DNA of 9,196 nucleotides from an uncultured Blautia sp. (lineage in GTDB: Bacteria > Bacillota > Clostridia > Lachnospirales > Lachnospiraceae), in assembly GCA_945872375.1 (NCBI GenBank), contig CAMBYR010000066.1:1-9196 (forward strand), read 5' to 3'. A model generated the notes under the pieces. The model was not told where the DNA came from. It did no database searches and was given only the letters and a program-made list of their open reading frames with translations. Numbering within the stretch: position 1 is the first letter of the stretch; every line of letters starts with the position of its first letter. This document shows, piece by piece, positions 1 through 6,081 of this stretch. The position numbers were made by a program, and so were the translations under genes.

Positions 1-1
1 C

Positions 2-55
2 GGAAGAATCAAGCTGGTTGACAGTGAATTCAGCGGAAACCAGAAAGAAAAATAA
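2..55 (+). CDS. Possible C-terminal end of an upstream plus-strand gene (partial)
   Basis: One forward frame is open from the window edge for 17 codons and ends in TAA at 53-55, giving a hydrophilic tail that ends in ...NQKEK. The stop lies 2 nt before the hairpin at 58-80, a common arrangement for the end of a gene. It would converge on the hyd operon. No function can be inferred from 17 residues, and one other frame is also open here, so this is only a plausible gene end. Confidence 0.35.
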   Translation, partial: GRIKLVDSEFSGNQKEK

Positions 56-80
56 TGGAAGGGGACGCCAGGTCCCCTTC
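44..80 (-). terminator. Intrinsic terminator of the hyd operon
   Basis: A perfect 9-bp inverted repeat (GAAGGGGAC at 58-66, GTCCCCTTC at 72-80) with a 5-nt loop lies 20 nt past the hydF stop. Read on the minus strand, the hairpin is followed by a T-rich tail (CATTATTTTTCTTT, 57-44). On the plus strand no T-run follows, so it fits a minus-strand terminator best. It may also protect the 3' end of a converging transcript. Confidence 0.75.
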
Positions 81-99
81 GAAGTCAGCAGATATTTCA

Positions 100-1290
100 T
101 TACAGATTATTTCCAAAAGGCTCCAGTGCACGGCTCAGAATGCCGTGCATTTTTGCTATGGCTGTTCCGTAATTGGTGATGGGAATGCCGCATTCTCTGC
201 AGTGGCGAATGCGGGATTTCATTTCCCGTTCATTCAGCATGCAGCCGCCGCAGTGAATCACAAGTGCATATCCGGACAGATCTTCTGGAAATTCGGTGCC
301 GGAGGTGAAGGCAAACTTCAGATCCTTTCCGGTATATCCCGAAATCCAGCGAGGCATTTTTACGGTGCCGATATCATCACACTGCCTGTGGTGGGTGCAG
401 CCTTCGGAAATCAGAACCGTATCGCCGTCCTTCAGGTGCTCCAGAGCATCCGCACCCTGTACGAGAAACGGAAGATTTCCCTTGTATCTTGCAAAAAGAA
501 TGGAAAAAGAAGTAAGCGGAATATCGGAAGGAGTATCCCGGTTGACCCTTTCAAAAGCCTGAGAATCTGTGATGACCAGACGAGGCTTTTTTTTCAGGCC
601 GGATAAGGCCTGGGGAAGCTCTGATTCTCTTGCAACCACCGGAATGGCGCCTGCTTCCAGGATATCCCGAATGGTCTGCTGCTGCGGCAGGATCAGCCTT
701 CCCCTGGGAGCAGCAGAGTCGATGGGAACGACCAGAACCGCGAAATCATCCGGCTCCAGCAGATCGGAAACGATGTGCTTCTGCTTTTCCTCCTGACGAA
801 CCATCTGCCCGATCTTTTCTTTCAGTTCATAAATATTGGTTTGTTCCAGTGCACTGACATAGATCTCGTGTTCTTTTGGCAGAGGGATTTCCGCCAGAAG
901 ATCCGATTTATTATAAGCAATGAGGTAAGGAATGCATTTATCTTCGAAAAGCGAGATCAGTTCTCTGTCGGCAGGAAACAGCCCCTGTGACGCATCTGCC
1001 ACAAGGATGGCGATATCTGCATAATTGAGTACCTGTCTTGCTTTTTTTACACGAAGCTCACCCAATGTACCTTCGTCATCAATGCCTGGGGTATCAATAA
1101 TTACCACGGGCCCCAGGGGAAGAAGCTCCATGGCCTTTTTTACCGGATCTGTTGTTGTGCCGCGTATATCTGAAACCACCGCCAGGTTCTGTCCTGTGAC
1201 AGCGTTTACCAGGCTGGATTTTCCGGCATTTCGAAGACCGAAGAATCCGATATGGATACGTTCTGCGGATACCTGATCATTTAATCCCAT
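100..1290 (-). CDS. hydF: HydF, [FeFe]-hydrogenase H-cluster maturation GTPase
   Basis: HydF is the cytoplasmic scaffold on which the 2Fe subcluster of the H-cluster is completed before transfer to apo-hydrogenase. The 396-residue length fits the family. The N-terminal GTPase domain shows the P-loop GLRNAGKS (18-25), the Thr-rich switch GTTTDP (44-49), DTPG (66-69) and NKSD (127-130). A middle dimerisation domain follows. The C-terminal cluster-binding domain has C298-x-H300 and, after 46 residues, C347-x-x-C350, which matches the HydF Fe-S ligand pattern. The ATG at 1290 is preceded by AAAGGAG with 9-nt spacing. It is the last gene of the operon, 28 nt after hydG, and is followed by a terminator. 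All key residues are present, so it should be functional. Confidence 0.96.
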   Translation of the reverse strand: MGLNDQVSAERIHIGFFGLRNAGKSSLVNAVTGQNLAVVSDIRGTTTDPVKKAMELLPLGPVVIIDTPGIDDEGTLGELRVKKARQVLNYADIAILVADASQGLFPADRELISLFEDKCIPYLIAYNKSDLLAEIPLPKEHEIYVSALEQTNIYELKEKIGQMVRQEEKQKHIVSDLLEPDDFAVLVVPIDSAAPRGRLILPQQQTIRDILEAGAIPVVARESELPQALSGLKKKPRLVITDSQAFERVNRDTPSDIPLTSFSILFARYKGNLPFLVQGADALEHLKDGDTVLISEGCTHHRQCDDIGTVKMPRWISGYTGKDLKFAFTSGTEFPEDLSGYALVIHCGGCMLNEREMKSRIRHCRECGIPITNYGTAIAKMHGILSRALEPFGNNL

Positions 1291-1318
1291 ATCGTTATGC
1301 TCCTTTCATATGATGTCG

Positions 1319-2767
1319 TCAGAAACGGAAATCGCGGGAATTGGAGGATTTAATTGCCTCCACATTTCGTTCTGCAATCTGTCTTGTCTTTTCTCTTGGA
1401 ATCTTCTGAAGCTCTTTTTCAATCAAAGCAAATCCCTTTTCCTTTGTATCTTCGGAAGCGTAGTCTGTCAGATATTCTGCCAGGGTCATCAAAGCATTGG
1501 GATGGCAGCAGTTTAAAATCTGGCCGCTTTTGCAGAGAGACATGAACCGGTCGCCGGTGCGGCCTTCCCGATAACAGGCCGTACAGAAGGACGGGATGTG
1601 GCCGCGGTCGATCAGCCAGTTGACTACCTCGTCCAGTGTACGCTGGTCGGATACATCAAACTGCTCGGAGTCGTGGGGCCGTTCTTCCTCTGTATAACCG
1701 CCAACGGAAGTACGGGATGCACCGCTGATCTGGGAAATACCGAGTTCCAGAACCTTTTCGCGAACCTGCTGGCTTTCTCTGGTGGAGATGATCATGCCGG
1801 TATAGGGAGCTGCGATCCGGATGCAGGCAATGATCTTTTCGAAAATATCATCGCTGAGTCCGTTGTCAAATACGGAAGGATCAATATCATCGGCGCGTTT
1901 GACTCTCGGGACACTGATGGTGTGAGGACCTACACCGTAGGCTGCTTCCAGATGTTCCGCATGCATCAGAAGACCTGCAAACTCATATTTGTATTTTTCC
2001 AGTCCGAAGAGAACACCAAGGCCTACATCATCAATACCGCCTTCCATGGCACGGTCCATGGCCTCTGTGTGATAAGCATAATCGTGTTTCGGTCCGGTGG
2101 GGTGCAGCTCCAGGTAGCTTTCCTTGTGATAGGTTTCCTGGAAGAGGATATAGGTACCGATGCCTGCTTCTTTCAGTTTTCGGTAGTTTTCTACGGTGGT
2201 TGCCGCTATATTCACGTTCACTCGACGAATAGCGCCGTTTTTATGATGGATACTGTAAATCGTATTGATACATTCCAGAATGTATTCGATGGGATTCATG
2301 GTGGGGTGTTCCCCGGCTTCGATCGCAAGACGTTTATGGCCCATGTCCTGAAGGGCGATGACTTCTTTTCGAACTTCCTCCTGGGTCAGCTTCATTCTTG
2401 TGATATGTTTGTTTTTGGTATGGTAAGGACAGTAAACACAGCCGTTGATGCAGTAGTTGGACAGGTAGAGCGGGGCAAAGAGGACAATACGGTTCCCGTA
2501 AAATGCCAGCTTGATCTCCTTGGCAAGACGGTACATATCCTCGATCTTTTCCGGAATATCACAGGCCAGAAGAACAGAAGCTTCCCTGTGGGTCAGCCCG
2601 GCACAGCGGATGCCGTCCTCTGTTTTTCGGGGACGTGCTTTTTCGAGAATCTGGTCAATGAGCTCCACATTATTTTTATTTTCTTCCGCATAGCGGATCG
2701 TTTCCAGGATTTCCTCGTGATTAATAAATTCTTCTGCTATATGTGATTTGGGATTATAGATTGCCAT
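1319..2767 (-). CDS. hydG: HydG, radical-SAM tyrosine lyase for H-cluster CO/CN ligands
   Basis: HydG cleaves tyrosine with S-adenosylmethionine, giving p-cresol and dehydroglycine. The latter is broken down to the CO and cyanide ligands carried on an Fe-cysteine complex. The radical-SAM motif is C106-x3-C110-x2-C113. The C-terminal auxiliary cluster motif is C395-x2-C398-x22-C421. This CX2CX22C signature separates HydG from its relative ThiH. I chose the ATG at 2767 (482 aa, beginning MAIYNPKSHIAEEF), because AAAGGA precedes it with 7-nt spacing and it begins 22 nt after the hydE stop. An in-frame ATG at 2806 would overlap hydE and has no comparable ribosome binding site. The gene is complete, with no sign of disruption. 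Confidence 0.96.
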   Translation of the reverse strand: MAIYNPKSHIAEEFINHEEILETIRYAEENKNNVELIDQILEKARPRKTEDGIRCAGLTHREASVLLACDIPEKIEDMYRLAKEIKLAFYGNRIVLFAPLYLSNYCINGCVYCPYHTKNKHITRMKLTQEEVRKEVIALQDMGHKRLAIEAGEHPTMNPIEYILECINTIYSIHHKNGAIRRVNVNIAATTVENYRKLKEAGIGTYILFQETYHKESYLELHPTGPKHDYAYHTEAMDRAMEGGIDDVGLGVLFGLEKYKYEFAGLLMHAEHLEAAYGVGPHTISVPRVKRADDIDPSVFDNGLSDDIFEKIIACIRIAAPYTGMIISTRESQQVREKVLELGISQISGASRTSVGGYTEEERPHDSEQFDVSDQRTLDEVVNWLIDRGHIPSFCTACYREGRTGDRFMSLCKSGQILNCCHPNALMTLAEYLTDYASEDTKEKGFALIEKELQKIPREKTRQIAERNVEAIKSSNSRDFRF

Positions 2768-2789
2768 AATTATATCCTTTCTGGTGTAA

Positions 2790-3839
2790 TCACCTGCGTA
2801 CATCACCGCGGTGGACGGTCAGTTCATAACCGATGGATTCCATCCGGCGGGAGAGACATCCTCTGCATTCGGCTGCTTCGTCGCCTGTGCAGATCTTGTT
2901 GTCGTAGAGTTCATATTTTTTTCGCACGGAAACCGGCGAAAGATTTGGCATCACCACATTGGCACCGGAGAGAATGCCCAGTTCCCTTCCTTTTGGATGA
3001 ATGGTGCCCAGGGCGGTGGTGGCCGGGAGAAGCACATGGGGCAGCATGAGCCGGATCAGAGAAAGAAGCCACAGAGTCTCTTCCAGAGTTCCCGGTGCGA
3101 AGCTGCCGAAAGGGGTATCCTTATGCGGGATAAAGGGGCCAATGCCGCACATATCCGGAGAAAATTCTTCAATAAATTTCAGATCCTCTGCCAGAGACTG
3201 AGGCGTCTGATAAGGGGAGCCTACCATAAAGCCGCAGCCAACCTGATAACCGATTTCCTTTAAATCCCTGAGACACTGCATTCGGTGGGAAAAGGACATT
3301 TCTTCGGGATGCAGTTTTTTGTAATGGGCTTCATCGGCAGTTTCATGTCGAAGGAGATATCTGTCCGCGCCGGCATCAAACAGCTTTTGAAAGCTTTCCC
3401 GGGTGCGCTCGCCCAGAGAGAGTGTGACTGCACAGTCCGGATACAGCTCCTTGATCTGCCGGATCAGTGTACAGAAATCCTCATCCTTCCAGAAGGGATC
3501 TTCTCCTCCCTGAAGGACAAAGGTGCGAAATCCCAGTTCATAGCCGATACCGCAGCATTCCAGGATCTGTTCCGAAGTCAGCCGGTAACGCTGGCAGTGA
3601 AGATTGGAACGGCGGATGCCGCAGTAAAGACAGTCGTTTCGGCAGTGGTTGGTAAATTCAATCAGTCCTCTGGCATAGACAGCGTTTCCGTACCTTTCCA
3701 GGCGGATGCGTCGGGCTTTTTCGGCAGCGTATTCCATCATTTCCGGAGAACGGTGACGGATCAGAAATGTATATTCTTCTGCAGAAAGATGGTGAGCGGC
3801 TTCCAGCCTGTCGATCAAACGGGTCATTTCGTTCTTCAT
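2790..3839 (-). CDS. hydE: HydE, radical-SAM H-cluster maturase
   Basis: HydE is the second radical-SAM enzyme of H-cluster assembly and acts on the Fe(CO)2(CN)-cysteine product of HydG to build the diiron precursor. The radical-SAM cysteines are C66-x3-C70-x2-C73 (CRNDCLYC). Near the C terminus, C317-x7-C325-x2-C328 matches the second [Fe-S] site present in a subset of HydE proteins, including the Thermotoga enzyme; it is thought not to be essential. I place the start at 3839 (349 aa, MKNEMTRLID), because GGGAGG lies 8 nt upstream within the last codons of the preceding gene. This leaves a 4-nt gap to that gene's stop and suggests translational coupling. In-frame ATGs at 3857 and 3869 would overlap the preceding gene. 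Confidence 0.95.
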   Translation of the reverse strand: MKNEMTRLIDRLEAAHHLSAEEYTFLIRHRSPEMMEYAAEKARRIRLERYGNAVYARGLIEFTNHCRNDCLYCGIRRSNLHCQRYRLTSEQILECCGIGYELGFRTFVLQGGEDPFWKDEDFCTLIRQIKELYPDCAVTLSLGERTRESFQKLFDAGADRYLLRHETADEAHYKKLHPEEMSFSHRMQCLRDLKEIGYQVGCGFMVGSPYQTPQSLAEDLKFIEEFSPDMCGIGPFIPHKDTPFGSFAPGTLEETLWLLSLIRLMLPHVLLPATTALGTIHPKGRELGILSGANVVMPNLSPVSVRKKYELYDNKICTGDEAAECRGCLSRRMESIGYELTVHRGDVRR

Positions 3840-3843
3840 CGCA

Positions 3844-4095
3844 TCAGCCTCCCACATTGGAATAGGCAATTTTCACACTGACGCCGTGGAGATTGCCGAT
3901 CTTGCCGGAGAGTGCGGAAATGGCATTCTGGGGAGCATCAATGGCTACCGACACAATATTGATTTTTTTCTCACGGTAGGGAATTCCCATTCGCCCGATG
4001 ATGTAGCTGCTGAATTCGTGAAGCAGTGAATTGAGTTTTTCCACTGATTCCATATCTTCAATGATGATCCCCATGACGGCGACTCTTGTATCCAT
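3844..4095 (-). CDS. TM1266-type iron-only hydrogenase system regulator (small ACT-like protein)
   Basis: This is an 83-residue protein starting MDTRVAVMGIIIEDMESVEKL. It resembles the small TM1266 family of putative regulators found beside hydEFG genes, which has an ACT/NikR C-terminal-like alpha-beta fold. The regulatory role rests on gene neighbourhood and fold; the ligand is unknown. No helix-turn-helix is present, so it is unlikely to bind DNA alone. The start at 4095 has AAGGAGG with 8-nt spacing; a longer frame from 4128 would read through an A-rich, poorly coding stretch. As the first gene of the operon, only 4 nt from hydE, it is translated from the mRNA whose leader carries a terminator-like hairpin. 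Confidence 0.8.
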   Translation of the reverse strand: MDTRVAVMGIIIEDMESVEKLNSLLHEFSSYIIGRMGIPYREKKINIVSVAIDAPQNAISALSGKIGNLHGVSVKIAYSNVGG

Positions 4096-4126
4096 AGCAG
4101 GTTCCTCCTTTTTTTCTTTTTTTTGC

Positions 4127-4162
4127 AAAAAAAGTGGTCATACCCTAAAGAAAGGTACGACC
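4127..4162 (-). terminator. Terminator-like hairpin in the hyd operon leader (candidate attenuator)
   Basis: On the minus strand, GGTCGTACC (4162-4154) and GGTATGACC (4144-4136) form a 9-bp stem with one G-U pair and a 9-nt loop. After AC come seven T residues (4133-4127). This is a textbook intrinsic terminator. It lies downstream of the hyd promoter and only about 17 nt before the ribosome binding site of the first operon gene. No room is left for another promoter between the hairpin and that gene, so a regulated rather than constitutive stop is likely. An A-run after the T-run (4124-4117) could pair with it. Confidence 0.7.
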
Positions 4163-4312
4163 AAAAAACCTTTTCATCTATTCATGAAAAAGAAACAGAC
4201 AGGCAATGGCTCCTTTCTTTTCAGAATCTGCTGCTGCAGAAACTTCGGGGCAGGGCATCGATATTCACTTTTTTTTATGCAGCGGAAAGTCCGCGTGCAT
4301 TGTTTAAGTTAT
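4163..4312 (-). promoter_or_regulatory. Structured 5' leader of the hyd operon
   Basis: This is transcribed sequence between the hyd promoter and the attenuator-like hairpin. Three local hairpins can be drawn on the minus strand. The first is ATGCA-c-GCGG with CCGC-TGCAT (4300-4277, one bulged C, loop ACTTT). The second is TCTGC with GCAGA (4240-4227). The third is CTTTTTCAT with ATGAAAAGG (4192-4169, one U-G pair). AAAGAAAGG at 4220-4212 is complementary over 9 nt to CCTTTCTTT at 4155-4147, which spans the terminator loop and two stem bases. I do not recognise a known riboswitch or T-box class. The region holds no convincing gene. Confidence 0.45.
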
Positions 4313-4316
4313 TTTC

Positions 4317-4346
4317 ATTTTACATGGGACATACAGGGTGTGTCAA
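4317..4346 (-). promoter_or_regulatory. Promoter of the hyd operon
   Basis: On the minus strand, TTGACA (4346-4341), an 18-nt spacer and TAAAAT (4322-4317) form a near-consensus sigma-A promoter. It begins 26 nt after the rrf2 stop codon and predicts a transcript start near 4310, leaving an untranslated leader of about 210 nt. A 15-bp palindrome (4351-4365) lies directly upstream of the -35 box. Confidence 0.75.
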
Positions 4347-4350
4347 GAAC

Positions 4351-4365
4351 AAATCAGGCTGATTT
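4351..4365. promoter_or_regulatory. Perfect palindrome upstream of the hyd promoter, candidate operator
   Basis: AAATCAG-G-CTGATTT is a perfect 7-1-7 inverted repeat that ends 4 bp before the -35 box of the hyd promoter and begins 6 nt before the rrf2 coding end in genome coordinates. The position suits an activator or a redox/Fe-S regulator. The bound protein is unknown. As RNA it would make only a weak 5-bp hairpin without a T-tract, so it is unlikely to be an rrf2 terminator. Confidence 0.45.
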
Positions 4366-4371
4366 CATAAT

Positions 4372-4779
4372 TTAATACGTTCCGTTGATCAGATCCTCCA
4401 GTGTGATGCCATAAAAGAAATCATGGGTGATCTGATCGTATTTCTGCCAGAGCCGTAGCGTGATGCAGTCCTCCTTTTTCGGACAGGGTTCTGCGTCGGG
4501 TGTCAGGCAGGAAACAGGCGCCATAGATCCTTCCGTAAGCTCGATGATTTCTCCGATAATATATTCTCCGGGCGCGCGGGTGAGCATGTATCCTCCGCCT
4601 TTTCCACGAAGGCCCTTCAGCATCCTTTCTTTTACCAGTGTCTTTAAAATAATCTCCAGATATTTTTCTGAAATCCCCTGTCGGTTTGCGATATCTTTCA
4701 GCGGAATATAGCCGTCTGCGGTGTGCTGAGCCAGATCGATCATGACTCTCAGCGCATAGCGGGCTTTTGTAGAAATCAT
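4372..4779 (-). CDS. Rrf2-family transcriptional regulator with three conserved cysteines
   Basis: This 135-residue protein begins MISTKARYALRVMIDLA, the typical Rrf2/IscR/CymR start. A winged helix-turn-helix covers residues 1-65, including IANRQGISEKYLEIILKTL (30-48) and the wing GKGGGYML (59-66). The cysteines C91, C99 and C105 (C-x7-C-x5-C) sit where IscR-type proteins bind an Fe-S cluster, so cluster or redox sensing is plausible. The start at 4779 has GGAGG with 8-nt spacing; an upstream in-frame ATG at 4851 lies before the promoter. It could regulate the downstream hyd operon, but a shared motif upstream of it, lysR and metY points equally to cysteine/sulfur control of the CymR kind. 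The sequence alone does not settle which. Confidence 0.9.
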   Translation of the reverse strand: MISTKARYALRVMIDLAQHTADGYIPLKDIANRQGISEKYLEIILKTLVKERMLKGLRGKGGGYMLTRAPGEYIIGEIIELTEGSMAPVSCLTPDAEPCPKKEDCITLRLWQKYDQITHDFFYGITLEDLINGTY

Positions 4780-4809
4780 ACAATATACCTCCGATTCTCC
4801 TTTTCTTCT

Positions 4810-4838
4810 ATTATATTCCCTGTGTCTCGTTTTATCAA
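4810..4838 (-). promoter_or_regulatory. Promoter of the rrf2 gene
   Basis: On the minus strand, TTGATA (4838-4833), a 17-nt spacer and TATAAT (4815-4810) make a near-perfect sigma-A promoter. The predicted transcript start near 4803 leaves a leader of about 24 nt with the GGAGG ribosome binding site. Confidence 0.82.
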
Positions 4839-4853
4839 GAGAAAGTACCAATA

Positions 4854-4870
4854 AACCTATTGATATAGTA
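4854..4870 (+). promoter_or_regulatory. Operator-like motif AACCTA-N6-TAGTA, copy 1 (rrf2)
   Basis: The same 11 fixed bases and 6-bp spacing occur at the lysR -10 region (5039-5055) and the metY -10 region (6134-6150). Here the motif lies 16 bp upstream of the rrf2 -35 box instead of over a promoter. The core is an inverted CTA-N6-TAG. It is a candidate binding site for the Rrf2 or the LysR protein. Confidence 0.45.
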
Positions 4871-4986
4871 GGAAGGCGTTACTGTTCACAGGTAATATTC
4901 CGGGACAGGTTTACCGGTCCGAAGACACAGCGTGCAATACATTTTTGAATGTCTTTTTCCTTGCAAATGTAAAAAAACATGATAGA

Positions 4987-5007
4987 ATAATAGAATAATT
5001 TTATAAC
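4987..5007 (+). promoter_or_regulatory. LysR-type binding site upstream of lysR
   Basis: ATAATAG-N7-TTATAAC is an imperfect inverted repeat containing the LysR-type T-N11-A core (T4991, A5003). It sits at the same distance (20 bp) from the -35 box as the perfect copy upstream of metY (6082-6102), which fits autoregulation. Confidence 0.5.
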
Positions 5008-5026
5008 AGATTATTCTTTTTTCATA

Positions 5027-5056
5027 TTGGACGGGGACAACCTATCGTGTTAGTAT
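5027..5056 (+). promoter_or_regulatory. Promoter of the lysR gene
   Basis: TTGGAC (5027-5032), an 18-nt spacer and TAGTAT (5051-5056). The element and about 25 bp upstream of it are nearly duplicated at the metY promoter. The -10 box is covered by the AACCTA-N6-TAGTA motif (5039-5055), which would suit repression. Confidence 0.65.
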
Positions 5057-5106
5057 GTTTATGGAATAATATATGCGTAACAGAGTGATTCGGGAGAGAA
5101 CAATAA

Positions 5107-6027
5107 ATGACATTTACACAGATTAATTATCTGATCACCATATCAGAAACAAAATCGTTTAACAAGGCGGCTGAGCAGCTCTACGTGTCTCAGCCGTCGC
5201 TGACAAGTGCCATCAAGGAGATGGAAAAAGAACTGGGGATCACCCTGTTTTACAGAAGCGGCCGCGGTGTCACGCTTACCAATGACGGCGCGGAGTTCCT
5301 GCTTTATGCAAAACAGCTTTTTTCACAGTATGAAGAGATCATGGAAAAATATGGAAAAGTAGGATCCCTGAAAAAGAAGTTTGGTGTTTCCACCCAGCAT
5401 TATTCTTTTGCCGTAAAAGCGTTCGTGGACATGGCAAAAGAATTTGACATGTCTGAATATGAATTTGCCATCCGTGAAACGAAGACTGCTCAGGTCATCA
5501 GTGATGTGAGTACGATGAAAAGTGAAGTAGGCCTTTTGTATCTGTCTGATTTTAACAGAAAATCCATGGAAAAGCTCCTGAAATCCGCGAATCTGGAATT
5601 TCATCATCTGATTGATTGTAAAGCGTATGTATATCTGTGGAAACATCATCCTCTGGCAAATGAGAAGTCGATCACTTTTCAGCAGCTGGATGGGTATCCC
5701 TGTCTTGCCTTTGAACAGGGAGATACGGGTTCCTTTTATCTTGCGGAAGAAATTCTTTCCACCAATGAGTATTCCCGTGTGATCCGGGCCAATGACCGTG
5801 CTACCATGCTGAACCTGATGGTGGGCCTGAACGGATATACTCTCTGCTCCGGAATTATATGTGAAGAGCTGAATGGAAGCGAGTATATTGCAGTTCCGTT
5901 CCAGGACGACGAACAGAATCCAAACAGTATTATGGAGATCGGATATCTGGTACGTCAGAACAGTGTGCTTACCAAAATGGGAAGACTGTATATAGAAAAA
6001 TTAAAAGAATGCCTGCAGCTTGCGTGA
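5107..6027 (+). CDS. LysR-family transcriptional regulator, probable regulator of metY
   Basis: This is a full-length (306 aa) LysR-type regulator. The N-terminal winged helix-turn-helix (about 1-60) is clear: FNKAAEQLYVSQPSLTSAIKEMEKELG followed by LFYRSGRGVTLTNDG. A linker helix follows, then a periplasmic-binding-protein-like effector domain from about residue 90 to 300, here cytoplasmic. The start has GGGAGAG about 8-12 nt upstream. The effector cannot be read from sequence. The next gene is metY, and its promoter copies this gene's own promoter and T-N11-A site, so I infer that the protein controls metY and itself, perhaps sensing a sulfur-assimilation intermediate as CysB/CmbR-type regulators do. 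A hairpin overlaps the last codons and stop. Confidence 0.92.
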   Translation: MTFTQINYLITISETKSFNKAAEQLYVSQPSLTSAIKEMEKELGITLFYRSGRGVTLTNDGAEFLLYAKQLFSQYEEIMEKYGKVGSLKKKFGVSTQHYSFAVKAFVDMAKEFDMSEYEFAIRETKTAQVISDVSTMKSEVGLLYLSDFNRKSMEKLLKSANLEFHHLIDCKAYVYLWKHHPLANEKSITFQQLDGYPCLAFEQGDTGSFYLAEEILSTNEYSRVIRANDRATMLNLMVGLNGYTLCSGIICEELNGSEYIAVPFQDDEQNPNSIMEIGYLVRQNSVLTKMGRLYIEKLKECLQLA

Positions 6028-6048
6028 AAAGCAAGTGAGCAGGCATTC
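6007..6048 (+). terminator. Hairpin over the lysR stop codon (weak terminator or 3' stabiliser)
   Basis: GAATGCCTGC (6007-6016) pairs with GCAGGCATTC (6039-6048), and inside it CTTGC (6019-6023) pairs with GCAAG (6031-6035). The TGA stop falls in the 7-nt loop region. The stem is strong, but no T-run follows on the plus strand, so intrinsic termination is uncertain. A second hairpin, TTCCTGC with GCAGGAA (6046-6067), shares bases with the first. Confidence 0.5.
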
Positions 6049-6081
6049 CTGCATTATCCGGCAGGAAAAGATAGATCAATA

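Larger units (their letters stand above)
4780..5106. promoter_or_regulatory. Divergent rrf2-lysR intergenic control region
   Basis: This 327-bp gap between divergent regulators holds no credible gene. From left to right it contains the rrf2 ribosome binding site and promoter, a short inverted repeat CAATA-AACC-TATTG (4849-4862), and the motif AACCTA-N6-TAGTA (4854-4870). It also holds a 5-4-5 repeat ACATT-TTTG-AATGT (4939-4952), a LysR-type site (4987-5007), and the lysR promoter with a second AACCTA-N6-TAGTA. The middle part (about 4873-4935) shows only an imperfect repeat near 4879-4895, and I assign it no function. Confidence 0.6.

Noticed and set aside
55..606. Plus-strand open frame (183 codons) opposite hydF
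   Set aside because: It starts inside the terminator hairpin and overlaps hydF antisense. Its composition is that of a shadow frame.
1598..2746. Long plus-strand open frame (382 codons) opposite hydG
   Set aside because: It is exactly antisense to a well-supported hydG with all its Fe-S motifs. Its translation is cysteine/phenylalanine-rich without any recognisable domain, and no ribosome binding site or promoter precedes it.
4174..4206. Minus-strand Phe-rich mini-frame in the hyd leader (TTG start, MPVCFFFMNR), resembling an attenuator leader peptide
   Set aside because: The TTG is only 3 nt from the AAAGGAG sequence, too close for normal initiation, and a Phe attenuator makes no metabolic sense for hydrogenase maturation. 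The AAAGAAAGG is better noted as complementary to the terminator loop.
4127..4312. T-box riboswitch in the hyd leader
   Set aside because: No AGGGTGGNACCGCG-like T-box sequence and no recognisable stem I with a specifier loop are present.
4123..4375. Plus-strand frames in the gap between the first hyd gene and rrf2
   Set aside because: There is no ribosome binding site, the composition is low quality, and they lie over the antisense hyd promoter and leader.
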